Shown one piece after another: positions 1 through 7,640 of a stretch of DNA of 44,492 bases. Position numbers and translations under genes: made by a program. This DNA is from an uncultured Muribaculaceae bacterium. GTDB taxonomy: Bacteria > Bacteroidota > Bacteroidia > Bacteroidales > Muribaculaceae. How positions within the stretch are numbered: position 1 is the first letter of the stretch; each line of letters opens with the position of its first letter. Location of the stretch: NCBI GenBank assembly GCA_947625935.1, contig CANQQE010000027.1, positions 1-44,492 on the forward strand, given 5' to 3'. The notes under the pieces are model-generated. The model searched no databases. It was given only the letters and a program-made list of their open reading frames with translations, and was not told the DNA's origin.

Positions 1-45
1 CGATTAGTACCCACGCCTCTCCAAACCCCTCTGAAAATCACCGAG

Positions 46-77
46 TTTGCCCAAATAAGAAAAAATGAGTAATTTTG
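46..77 (+). promoter_or_regulatory. Bacteroidetes-type promoter
   Basis: TTTG at 46-49, a 20-bp spacer and TAATTTTG at 70-77 match the TTTG-N19-21-TAnnTTTG consensus exactly. The -7 box ends only three bases before the ATG at 81, so transcription would begin at or just inside the start codon. Either the message is leaderless, or the match is chance, or the gene starts further in, although no later ATG is suitable. Confidence 0.5.
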
Positions 78-80
78 TGT

Positions 81-611
81 ATGATTCCAGCCCAATCAAT
101 AATAAAAACCGAAGTTATCAGCGGCTCGACCAGCCGATATATCGCACATATAGCCTCACGATGGATTGAACGCCGGTGGTGGGCGCTGCTAATACCTATC
201 GCCATTCCTGTGGCACTCGGTGTGACAGTCAATCAAGCATGGCTATTGGTTGCGTTCATGCTGCTGTTGCTCTGCTACCCATCACTGCTGCTCTTACTTT
301 TCAGCAGATATGTCTTGCGCAGCCAAGCGCGAAAGGCTGTGTTCAGTTACTCAGTAACAGCAACCCCTCGGAAAATGACAATCACCTATTTTCAACTTAG
401 CGATAGCGAAGCCCCCGCCCCACCAGCCGAAACAATATTTTTTGACCAAACAGTCGAATACACTATCACTCGCAAAGGGTTAATAATTGAATGGGGCGGC
501 ACGCCCTATGATTTCATATTCATACCCCACGAGGCGTTGCAGTCACGGGCTGAGTCAACTTTATTCATAAGATGGCTTCGAGATTGCCATAATCAGGTCA
601 TCAAACGGTAG
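81..611 (+). CDS. Hypothetical membrane protein with two N-terminal helices (YcxB-like layout)
   Basis: A protein of about 176 residues. An open TTG lies two codons upstream at 75, but the ATG at 81 is the more usual start. Residues about 33-72 form two adjacent membrane segments (WWALLIPIAIPVALG and WLLVAFMLLLLCYPSLLLLLF). They are followed by a soluble, beta-rich C-terminal half that contains short blocks such as TITYFQLSD and EYTITRKGLIIEW. This resembles the layout of YcxB-type proteins, which have two helices and then a PH-like barrel, but I see no diagnostic motif, so the function is unknown. The stop lies one base from the stop of the converging gene at 613, so no room is left for a terminator. 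It is the only plus-strand gene in the first 2 kb. Confidence 0.7.
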   Translation: MIPAQSIIKTEVISGSTSRYIAHIASRWIERRWWALLIPIAIPVALGVTVNQAWLLVAFMLLLLCYPSLLLLLFSRYVLRSQARKAVFSYSVTATPRKMTITYFQLSDSEAPAPPAETIFFDQTVEYTITRKGLIIEWGGTPYDFIFIPHEALQSRAESTLFIRWLRDCHNQVIKR

Positions 612-612
612 G

Positions 613-894
613 TCACCTACGTTTCAAAGCCCTGTAAAGTTTTGCCATGCGGGTCATTAGTTTAAAAGCGAGGATAACATAGTCCATATAGGTCAACGCG
701 CCTATCGCTCGTGACAACATTGACGTCCCGGTCTCATTACGAGGCAATGTCTCACTTACCTGCCTCATCAACTTATCTTTTTCAATGGCAATTTCCACTT
801 CATTAAGCGCACGGCGGTAACGCAGTTCCTCCAACGAATATCCGTGCCACTTTTTTTCAGCAAGTACATGGTTACCGGCATTAATCTTGTTCAT
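613..894 (-). CDS. Small hypothetical protein, coupled to holin-family protein
   Basis: A 93-residue protein of unknown function. The N-terminal half is charged and probably helical (KWHGYSLEELRYRRALNEVEIAIEKDKLMRQV). The C-terminal half is more hydrophobic and ends in a basic tail (KLYRALKRR), which would suit an amphipathic or membrane-surface protein. Its start overlaps the end of the holin-like gene upstream by 14 nt, so the two are probably translated together and may act together at the membrane. I know of no named family that it clearly matches. The product may be a membrane-associated partner of the holin-like and YtxH proteins; that is inference from position only. Confidence 0.7.
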   Translation of the reverse strand: MNKINAGNHVLAEKKWHGYSLEELRYRRALNEVEIAIEKDKLMRQVSETLPRNETGTSMLSRAIGALTYMDYVILAFKLMTRMAKLYRALKRR

Positions 895-1261
895 CGTCAG
901 GGGTGTTATTTAAAGGTGATTCGACAATAATTCTGGAAATAAACCGAGTGATCGGATTAATCAAGATCGGCCCTCGCAAGGCGATTAACAACAGGATGAC
1001 GATTACATAGAAACCACCAATGATAAGATAGCTCCAGTAATCGGGGAGCACGTCAGTTATAACCGCACTAAGCGCAAGCGTCAAGAACACCATGACACAT
1101 ATGCCAAGAATCAGCACAATCAAAGCTAAAGCTACCCCCGAAAACAAGCGTGCCAGTTTTTCGGAAAGGTCGAGACGCGCCTTTGACACATATAGCCTGC
1201 AAAGCCGCTGAATCATCTGCCAAATGACGGTGAATGATGAATTATCGTTTGATGGGCCCAT
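881..1261 (-). CDS. Phage-holin-superfamily III type inner-membrane protein
   Basis: A 126-residue protein. A short amphipathic N-terminus (residues about 12-36, SKARLDLSEKLARL) is followed by two long membrane helices at about 39-70 (FSGVALALIVLILGICVMVFLTLALSAV) and 76-93 (YWSYLIIGGFYVIVILLLIAL), then an acidic tail. This is the pattern of the Phage_holin_3_6 family, common in bacterial chromosomes and usually not phage-derived. No lysis genes are nearby, so a stress or envelope role is more likely than lysis. Two YtxH genes lie upstream on the same strand and a coupled small gene lies downstream, a grouping I believe is frequent in Bacteroidales. The family call rests on layout, not on a motif. 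Confidence 0.75.
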   Translation of the reverse strand: MGPSNDNSSFTVIWQMIQRLCRLYVSKARLDLSEKLARLFSGVALALIVLILGICVMVFLTLALSAVITDVLPDYWSYLIIGGFYVIVILLLIALRGPILINPITRFISRIIVESPLNNTPDDEQD

Positions 1262-1284
1262 AAAAATCCGATGGTTTCATGTAA

Positions 1285-1337
1285 ATCAGAACAGAGGCCG
1301 CCGATTACATTATTATGCCGACAGTCTCCGCTCTGAT
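1285..1337 (-). other. Imperfect inverted repeat between YtxH and holin-like genes
   Basis: The arms at 1285-1298 (ATCAGAACAGAGGC) and 1324-1337 (GTCTCCGCTCTGAT) pair over about 13 of 14 positions, two of them G-T wobbles on the minus-strand RNA, with a 25-base loop. No T-run follows on either strand. It could be a partial attenuator, an mRNA processing site or chance. Confidence 0.35.
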
Positions 1338-1369
1338 TGTGATTTATAAATCCAGTAAATTAATCCAAA

Positions 1370-1567
1370 TCATTTCTTAGCCGCTTCAGAGATTTCGGCG
1401 ATAAGCTCGTCAACCTCTGAATCACAACAGCACAGACCTTTTTTGCGAAGCAGTTCTTTAATCTGCGAACGCAATTCCTCGCCCTTTTCAGGAGCGAAAA
1501 GCAAAGCGGCACCGGCACCGACGATGGCGCCACCCAAGAAAGCATACAATAAATTCAACTTGTTCAT
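1370..1567 (-). CDS. YtxH-family small protein (downstream copy)
   Basis: A 65-residue protein with one N-terminal helix rich in Gly and Ala (LYAFLGGAIVGAGAALLFAP) that runs into the family hallmark APEKGEELR, then an amphipathic helical tail. YtxH-type proteins (PF12732) are small, single-helix envelope proteins linked to general stress in Bacillus; their biochemical role is not settled. This copy has an unusual Cys-Cys-Cys (GLCCCDSE) in the tail that its tandem neighbour lacks, where the neighbour has LKLKKDQ. It lies 37 nt downstream of the neighbour and is probably cotranscribed with it. The ATG at 1567 is the only sensible start. Confidence 0.85.
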   Translation of the reverse strand: MNKLNLLYAFLGGAIVGAGAALLFAPEKGEELRSQIKELLRKKGLCCCDSEVDELIAEISEAAKK

Positions 1568-1604
1568 GATGGATAATTATATAAAAGTGAATGTAATAAA
1601 CGTT

Positions 1605-1802
1605 TTATTTCTTAATTTCGTCGGCGATTTCATCAACCAACTCGTCCAATTGGTCTTTTTTCAGTTTGAGACCTTTGCTGCGGATAAATTTCTTAATTTC
1701 TCTGCGCGTCTCCTCACCTTTGTGTGGAGCGACGAGAAGACCGACTGCCGCACCGGCGACTGCGCCACCGATAACAGCTAATACAATGTTCAGATTTTTC
1801 AT
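1605..1802 (-). CDS. YtxH-family small protein (upstream copy)
   Basis: A 65-residue protein, the same length as the adjacent copy and clearly paralogous: an N-terminal glycine-rich helix (VLAVIGGAVAGAAVGLLVAP), the conserved APHKGEETR, and a helical tail ending DELVDEIADEIKK. The two copies arose by tandem duplication and have since diverged well below identity. It is the first gene of the minus-strand group and has its own -7 box at 1844-1851. It is divergent to uvrA with 196 bp between them, so a shared control region is possible. The function is unknown; YtxH members are often stress-induced, which is family knowledge and not shown here. Confidence 0.85.
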   Translation of the reverse strand: MKNLNIVLAVIGGAVAGAAVGLLVAPHKGEETRREIKKFIRSKGLKLKKDQLDELVDEIADEIKK

Positions 1803-1843
1803 ACCTTCTTAAAATTTTGGTTTGGTTTCAAAATCTATAACAA

Positions 1844-1851
1844 CAAAGATA
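1844..1851 (-). promoter_or_regulatory. Bacteroidetes -7 box for the YtxH gene group
   Basis: The minus strand reads TATCTTTG, a full TAnnTTTG match, about 40 bases upstream of the ATG at 1802. I see no good TTTG at -33. Confidence 0.5.
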
Positions 1852-1965
1852 GAAAAAAGTGCGATAATGTCTGATTTTTTCTTCATTTTCCGTTGTTCTT
1901 GACTAACATTATAACATTTTCATTAATTAAAACTATCCATTTAGATGAATGTGTAAATTTTATGG

Positions 1966-1973
1966 TAACTTTG
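1966..1973 (+). promoter_or_regulatory. Bacteroidetes -7 box for uvrA
   Basis: TAACTTTG fully matches TAnnTTTG. The -33 element is weak (TTTAG near 1940-1944, 21 bp away). The predicted leader is about 20 nt, without a Shine-Dalgarno sequence. Confidence 0.5.
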
Positions 1974-1998
1974 TAAGTTAAACTATCAATAGCTGAAA

Positions 1999-4794
1999 AT
2001 GTCATCAACGACACAAGATATAACCGTCAAGGGGGCGAGAGTCAACAATCTGAAAAATGTGGATGTCACCATCCCCCGCAACCGTTTCATAGTTATTACC
2101 GGCCTGTCGGGTTCGGGAAAGTCATCGCTGGCATTCGACACTCTCTATGCCGAGGGGCAACGCCGCTATGTCGAGAGCCTTTCGGCCTATGCCCGCCAGT
2201 TTATGGGCAAGATGGCCAAGCCTGAGTGTGACTACATAAAGGGCCTTCCCCCTGCAATCGCCATAGAGCAGAAAGTAAATACACGCAACCCTCGAAGCAC
2301 AGTGGGGACATCGACTGAAATTTATGACTACATGAGGTTGCTTTTCGGACGGGTCGGCCGCACTTATTCGCCTGTAACAGGACGTGAGGTGAAGAAACAC
2401 ACGGTTGACGATGTGGTCAACACCGCACTGTCGTACCCAGAAGAAACCCGCATAGCGGTCGTGTCGCCTATCAGGCTACCAGAGAAGCGGACGTTTACAT
2501 CACAGCTTGAGATATTCATGAAGGAAGGATATTCACGCGTGATGCACAAAGGGGAATTTCTGGCGATTGAGGATTTGCTTAAATCAAAGAAACCACCAAC
2601 TTCGCCTGATGGATATGACCTGCTTATCGACCGCCTGTCGGTGGCATCACAGGGTGACGAGTTGAGCCGGCTCGCAGATTCGTCGGAAACAGCTTTTTTC
2701 GAGGGGCACGATGAGATGTCATTGATAGTGTGGGACTCGGAACGCAAAATTCATCGCCACGACTTCTCGAAACGTTTTGAGGCCGACGGAATCACGTTTA
2801 TCGAGCCTAACGAGCTAATGTTCAATTTCAACAACCCTTACGGAGCATGTCCGCGCTGCGAGGGTTTCGGCAAGACAATGGGTATAGATGAAAACCTCGT
2901 CATACCCAATCAGGCTCTATCGGTCTATGACGATGCCGTGGTTTGCTGGCGGGGAGAAAAAATGAGCGAATGGAAACGCGAGCTCATTCATCAGGCACCC
3001 CACATAGGGTTCCCGATACACCGTCCGTATTGCGACCTGTCGCAGAAGGAGAAGGACTTGCTGTGGCATGGCAACAGCCGATTCAGCGGTATTGACGGTT
3101 TCTTCAAAATGGTTGAAGAAAATCTATATAAGATACAATACCGCGTTATGCTTGCCCGCTATCGCGGCAAAACGATATGCCCGGAGTGTCATGGCTCCCG
3201 CCTCAGGCCTGAGGCTTCATATGTCAAAGTGGGCGGCGCAGCCATAGGAGACCTTGTCACAATGCCGGTAGACAGACTGCTCCAGTGGTTCAAAGCACTG
3301 CGACTTAACGAGCAAGACAGCAAAATCGCAGCACGCCTACTGACCGAAATAACCAACCGTTTGCAATTTTTGGTGGACGTAGGACTCGGATACCTGACTC
3401 TCGACCGACGTTCATCGACGCTATCGGGGGGTGAAAGCCAGCGCATAAATCTTGCCACTTCGTTAGGGAGCAGCCTTGTCGGGTCGCTTTACATTCTCGA
3501 CGAACCGAGCATAGGACTCCACTCACGCGACACTCAGAAGCTCATAAAGGTGCTACGCCATCTGCAAGCAATCGGCAACACGGTGGTAGTTGTTGAACAC
3601 GATGAAGAAATCATACGCGCCGCAGACTATATAATAGATGTGGGACCCGATGCAGGAAGCCATGGAGGTCAGATAATCCACCAGGGGTTATTGGCCGACA
3701 TCGGCAATGCTAAAGGGAGCTATACACTCGACTATCTGACCGGCACACGGGCAATCCCCGTCCCTAAACGCCGCCGTAAATGGAACTCGTATATAGAGGT
3801 AAAAGGAGCGAGAGAAAACAATCTTAAAAACATTGACGTCAAATTTCCGCTCGGAATCATGACAGTCGTAACCGGAGTGAGCGGTTCAGGCAAATCAACG
3901 CTTGTCAAAGACATATTGTACAAAGCCATGCTGAGACAACTCGGGGAGGCGTCGGACGCACCCGGGGCATTCAAATCATTGGACGGCGATTTGTCGCGAA
4001 TCTCGGCCGTTGAGTTTGTAGACCAAAACCCTATAGGAAAATCGACACGCAGCAACGCCGCAACCTACCTGAAAGCGTATGATGAAATACGCCGTCTGTT
4101 TGCCGATCAGCAAGGGGCTAAACAGATGGGATTCAGCCCCGCTTATTTCTCATTTAACGCTGAGGGTGGCCGCTGTGAGGAGTGCAAGGGGGAAGGCACA
4201 ATCACCATCGAGATGCAATTTATGGCAGACATCACCATTCCTTGCGAGGAATGCCACGGCAAACGGTTCAAACGCGACGTGCTTGAAATAGAGTACAGAG
4301 GGAAAAATATATTCGATGTGCTTAACATGACCGTGGATGAAGCCATAAACTTTTTTTCCGAATCGGGGGGGGCCACCGAGAAGAAAATCGTGCGCCGCTT
4401 GCAGCCACTGAAAGATGTGGGCCTCGGTTACATAAAGCTCGGCCAGTCGTCATCGACACTATCGGGCGGAGAAAACCAGAGGGTAAAGCTGGCTTATTTC
4501 CTCGCCGCCGAGAAGCCACAACCTACAATGTTTATTTTTGACGAACCCACCACAGGTTTACACTTCCATGACATCAACACCCTGATGGATTCGTTCAACC
4601 GGCTCATAGCACAAGGTCACACGGTGGTAATCATAGAGCATAACACGGACGTCATCAAATGCGCCGACCATGTCATAGACATAGGTCCGGAAGGAGGCGA
4701 AAACGGGGGCAATATAGTAGCTACGGGCACCCCCGAAGAAATCGCGAAGTGCCCGTCAAGCTACACCGGCCAATATATAGCCGAAAAGTTGTGA
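1999..4794 (+). CDS. uvrA: Excinuclease ABC subunit A
   Basis: A full-length damage sensor for nucleotide excision repair, 931 residues (E. coli 940). It works as a dimer that loads UvrB onto lesions. Visible parts in order: Walker A GLSGSGKS at 35-42; an insert region at about 120-250 where the UvrB-binding domain sits; GACPRCEGFG; ICPECHG; the ABC signature LSGGESQR at about 474; the second Walker A GVSGSGKST near 626; a zinc module CEEC and CEECHG from about 726; the second signature LSGGENQR at about 821; and FDEPTTGLH. One oddity is that the first zinc site of E. coli UvrA has two CxxC pairs, whereas here only CPRC is present and the earlier pair is missing. This may be typical of the phylum. 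A run of eight G (4365-4372) and seven T (4351-4357) lie in frame. The gene ends 3 nt from the converging DUF4293 gene. Confidence 0.97.
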   Translation: MSSTTQDITVKGARVNNLKNVDVTIPRNRFIVITGLSGSGKSSLAFDTLYAEGQRRYVESLSAYARQFMGKMAKPECDYIKGLPPAIAIEQKVNTRNPRSTVGTSTEIYDYMRLLFGRVGRTYSPVTGREVKKHTVDDVVNTALSYPEETRIAVVSPIRLPEKRTFTSQLEIFMKEGYSRVMHKGEFLAIEDLLKSKKPPTSPDGYDLLIDRLSVASQGDELSRLADSSETAFFEGHDEMSLIVWDSERKIHRHDFSKRFEADGITFIEPNELMFNFNNPYGACPRCEGFGKTMGIDENLVIPNQALSVYDDAVVCWRGEKMSEWKRELIHQAPHIGFPIHRPYCDLSQKEKDLLWHGNSRFSGIDGFFKMVEENLYKIQYRVMLARYRGKTICPECHGSRLRPEASYVKVGGAAIGDLVTMPVDRLLQWFKALRLNEQDSKIAARLLTEITNRLQFLVDVGLGYLTLDRRSSTLSGGESQRINLATSLGSSLVGSLYILDEPSIGLHSRDTQKLIKVLRHLQAIGNTVVVVEHDEEIIRAADYIIDVGPDAGSHGGQIIHQGLLADIGNAKGSYTLDYLTGTRAIPVPKRRRKWNSYIEVKGARENNLKNIDVKFPLGIMTVVTGVSGSGKSTLVKDILYKAMLRQLGEASDAPGAFKSLDGDLSRISAVEFVDQNPIGKSTRSNAATYLKAYDEIRRLFADQQGAKQMGFSPAYFSFNAEGGRCEECKGEGTITIEMQFMADITIPCEECHGKRFKRDVLEIEYRGKNIFDVLNMTVDEAINFFSESGGATEKKIVRRLQPLKDVGLGYIKLGQSSSTLSGGENQRVKLAYFLAAEKPQPTMFIFDEPTTGLHFHDINTLMDSFNRLIAQGHTVVIIEHNTDVIKCADHVIDIGPEGGENGGNIVATGTPEEIAKCPSSYTGQYIAEKL

Positions 4795-4797
4795 TTG

Positions 4798-5223
4798 TCA
4801 TCTGATTCTGTCCATCGACGCAAGCAGACGGCGGTCGCACACTATGCGGCGGTAGGCCCAAAGGGCAGCCACAAGTGCAAGGATGAGGAGCAACACTCCG
4901 CCCCAAAGTTCTATGCGTCCGCCGTCGAGCCGTCCATAAACGATGAATATGCCTGTCACAGCCGAAACTGCCATGAGCAATATGGATAACAGCGTGACGG
5001 TGAGCTGGCGTTTCAGATTCCTGAACAAAAAGATGGATATGAACAGAAGCACGGCTATCGTGAGGTTAAGCACAAAGAACACTATAAAATCACTCGGTGA
5101 TACCAATGATATGCTTTCGGCTGAAGCAGAGTCATTGAACGATGCGAACGGTGTGAAACAAAAGAGCGCCATGCAGATGGCCGCGATGAAAAGCAGTACT
5201 GACTGCCAACGTTGAATTACCAT
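4798..5223 (-). CDS. DUF4293 family membrane protein
   Basis: A 141-residue integral membrane protein with four predicted helices, at about 6-25, 46-68, 74-97 and 108-127. Only short loops join them, and a basic tail (RRIVCDRRLLASMDRIR) lies at the C-terminus. The start MVIQRWQSVLLFIAA is characteristic of DUF4293, a Bacteroidetes-restricted family of unknown function. It follows the TPR protein by 29 nt on the same strand and is probably cotranscribed with it. The stop is 3 nt from the uvrA stop, so the two messages must overlap at their 3' ends unless termination occurs within the genes. Confidence 0.85.
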   Translation of the reverse strand: MVIQRWQSVLLFIAAICMALFCFTPFASFNDSASAESISLVSPSDFIVFFVLNLTIAVLLFISIFLFRNLKRQLTVTLLSILLMAVSAVTGIFIVYGRLDGGRIELWGGVLLLILALVAALWAYRRIVCDRRLLASMDRIR

Positions 5224-5252
5224 TTCTTTGTATTGTTTTATTAGGTTAATTA

Positions 5253-7457
5253 TCAGTTTCGGCTATAAAGCATTGTATCTATAACAAGGGGCAACAGTGA
5301 TTTGTCAACACCGACTTTGACCAGTGTGTCGGCGTCGGACTTAAACGCCTCAATGAAGCTATCGACATTTCCGCCGGTCTGATCGATGAACAGGTTATAA
5401 AAATTCACAGCTTCCTTCAATGATGACTCGGCAAGCGACAGGTGCCCCATGTTGAGGTAGTCTTCGGCAATCGGATCGGTCGACAATATTTTCTCATAGT
5501 ATCGGCGCGCACCCTTGAAGTCGGACGTCTTTAACAGGCACCAGGCCAATGGTCTCCATGCCCGGGATGACTTCGAGTCGAGATAATCGGCCTTATAGTA
5601 TTGCTCAATGGCCTCTTTCTCACGTCCGGCCTCAAGAAATGTGTGGCCGAGATTCATCGCCAAAGTCACATCATCGGGATAAAACCGGGACAACCGCATA
5701 TAGTAGGACAACGCTTTGTCGAGATTACCCATCATGCGATGGCAGGCAGCGAGGCGGCGTAGCGTCCAGTGATTTTCAGCATTTAACAACTCGGCCTGCC
5801 CGTAGCTCTCCAGAGCCGACGACGTTTCGCCAAGTTTCTGGTAACAGTAACCGATCTTCTGGAACAATTGGGCCGAGGGAGGCACCAATGCAGACAAAGA
5901 GATGAACGCACCAAGCGCATCACTCCAGTAATGGCGCTTGAAGTAGAACTCAGATACAAGACCGAGAGTCTCGGAATCGCCGACAGCGTCGGCTACACAA
6001 CCCACCGCCGTCAAATTGAGATCGGTGGTGAAGGGGTCGAAAAACTCGCCTTTGCGACGGAACAGTCTGAAAAACCTATAGATGTTTTGAATGAACATCT
6101 TTGCCGCCGTCTTGCGCTCAAGAGGCATGGTGACTTCAGTCGCCAATCTGATTTCGGCAAGTTGCTCACTTTGCGCTTCAAGCTGGCTGAGCATCATCTT
6201 ACGCTGAGCCTCGGGGAGGGAACTTACCGAAAGGGCAAACGAGTATTTATCGCTATCGCACAGCATGGGTGACAGCGAGACCATATCCAAGATTTTATCA
6301 TTACCATCGGCACGGTTAACTCCCAAGGCGGAATGTGAGGGTGAGAAAATCCTGAACCAGTTGATAATATCGTTGAAAAACGGATAGGTTTTGAGCTGGG
6401 AGAAAGCTCCCATAAACACGTCGGCACCTTCTTCCTGCAATTCCGACAGCTCTTTCAGCCGGTCGGTGATTCCACTCTTGTCAAGCATTTCCTGCCATTC
6501 GGGATTTTCCTCCAAATCGCCGATATTTATACCTTCGGAAGCATTGAGTTTCTTTGAGATGTCAGGTCTAAGTTTCAGCACCTGGGGAATCACTTCCTCG
6601 CGCATTTTCTTGGTTATGCGCTCTGTGTCGCGAGTCCTAATAAGTTCCATAAACACGCTCTTGACATCAGATGCCCAATTTTTGGTTTCCTTAACAGTCT
6701 CAAACCGATACATTACTTTTTCAGAGATGTCCCTGTCGCGATGACGGTACAGGCCAAGCAATAGCCCTACCAGGGCCGCCATTGAAACATAATTGTCGGG
6801 CAATGAAGAATATGCTTCCATCAGCAACAAGAGCCTGTTCTCATCATGGTAGTGAAGCTCGCCGAGAGCGACCGCACACACTAACAAGTGAACGAACTCG
6901 GCAGAATACCGATCGGAGGTTATCACGCCCTTTATGGCATCAACCGATTCTTGGTGCAACGGGAACGATACCCATATACGATCAAAGAGACGTTTCTCCA
7001 AATCCTCCTTCGCACGCCGGCTACGCTCGGCGTCCACCGCGGTCGATCCGTCGGCAACGAGATTGAACAACGAGGAGTGTTCATCGAGAGATGAGTAGGT
7101 GTCAAGAAGAGCCTTTATGGTATCGTCTTTCTTAGTGCCTTCGTAACGTAACGTGTTGAAATAAAGTGTGGGCGACTCGCGCCTCAGTCCATGACGCAGA
7201 AGACGGTCGGCATGAGTGAGTATCTTTTCAGATATGGAACGATACATACCGTCACGCCCCGGATCGACAATGCCCTTTGCGGCATAGTCAAGCATATAGC
7301 GATAAGACTGCTCGAGGGAATTGATCGATGACGTTAACTCCCATGTCATCAGACGTTCCGAAAGATTACGGAGATAGATGAACGCATCACGCAATCGGCC
7401 GTCGGTGACGAAACGCTTTATTTCATTTACGGTGTTTCTTAATTCAGTGTCAGTCAT
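5253..7457 (-). CDS. Large tetratricopeptide-repeat protein of unknown function
   Basis: A 734-residue protein. The start is placed at the ATG at 7457 (MTDTELRN); the frame is open further upstream, but that stretch holds the predicted promoter. There is no signal peptide, so it is probably cytoplasmic. The N-terminal 450 residues are all-helical and charged, with no motif I can name. The C-terminal third holds several TPR units, for example SSALESYGQAELLNAENHWT, KALSYYMRLSRFYPDD, EAIEQYYKADYLDS and GARRYYEKILSTDP, so it probably scaffolds a protein complex. An internal stretch near the middle (LKTYPFFNDIINWF) resembles nothing familiar. It is cotranscribed with the DUF4293 membrane gene downstream and divergent from the Crp/Fnr regulator. 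The function is unknown. Confidence 0.85.
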   Translation of the reverse strand: MTDTELRNTVNEIKRFVTDGRLRDAFIYLRNLSERLMTWELTSSINSLEQSYRYMLDYAAKGIVDPGRDGMYRSISEKILTHADRLLRHGLRRESPTLYFNTLRYEGTKKDDTIKALLDTYSSLDEHSSLFNLVADGSTAVDAERSRRAKEDLEKRLFDRIWVSFPLHQESVDAIKGVITSDRYSAEFVHLLVCAVALGELHYHDENRLLLLMEAYSSLPDNYVSMAALVGLLLGLYRHRDRDISEKVMYRFETVKETKNWASDVKSVFMELIRTRDTERITKKMREEVIPQVLKLRPDISKKLNASEGINIGDLEENPEWQEMLDKSGITDRLKELSELQEEGADVFMGAFSQLKTYPFFNDIINWFRIFSPSHSALGVNRADGNDKILDMVSLSPMLCDSDKYSFALSVSSLPEAQRKMMLSQLEAQSEQLAEIRLATEVTMPLERKTAAKMFIQNIYRFFRLFRRKGEFFDPFTTDLNLTAVGCVADAVGDSETLGLVSEFYFKRHYWSDALGAFISLSALVPPSAQLFQKIGYCYQKLGETSSALESYGQAELLNAENHWTLRRLAACHRMMGNLDKALSYYMRLSRFYPDDVTLAMNLGHTFLEAGREKEAIEQYYKADYLDSKSSRAWRPLAWCLLKTSDFKGARRYYEKILSTDPIAEDYLNMGHLSLAESSLKEAVNFYNLFIDQTGGNVDSFIEAFKSDADTLVKVGVDKSLLPLVIDTMLYSRN

Positions 7458-7465
7458 AACTGGAA

Positions 7466-7483
7466 TTATATTTGCAAATATAA
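7466..7483. promoter_or_regulatory. Perfect 18-bp palindrome holding two facing -7 boxes
   Basis: TTATATTTGCAAATATAA is a perfect palindrome. It contains TATATTTG on the plus strand (7467-7474) and on the minus strand (7475-7482), each a full TAnnTTTG match. The minus-strand copy lies 17 bp upstream of the TPR start codon and is a plausible promoter -7 box for it. The symmetry also suits an operator for a dimeric regulator. The Crp/Fnr-type gene starts about 160 bp away in the other direction. Confidence 0.5.
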
Positions 7484-7601
7484 CCATAATGTGCAAATTT
7501 TGTGCCAAAAAATTTCATTACAGTCTGTGATTATAACACTGAAAGTTGAGTCACAATTATAATTATTTTACGATAATTTCTTATTTTTAGAAATTTTGTT
7601 A

Positions 7602-7609
7602 TATCTTTG
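7602..7609 (+). promoter_or_regulatory. Bacteroidetes -7 box for the Crp/Fnr-type gene
   Basis: TATCTTTG matches TAnnTTTG, with a weak TTTC 21 bp upstream (7577-7580). The predicted leader before the ATG at 7641 is about 25 nt. Confidence 0.5.
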
Positions 7610-7640
7610 TGTTATAAAACATATTTATTCGGCATCTACA

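Noticed and set aside
881-1261. Holin-like gene as a sign of prophage
   Set aside because: No other phage gene is nearby, and this holin superfamily is common as chromosomal envelope proteins.
1443-1781. Open frame of 112 codons across the two YtxH genes
   Set aside because: It is antisense to two clear YtxH genes with conserved motifs; it is a shadow.
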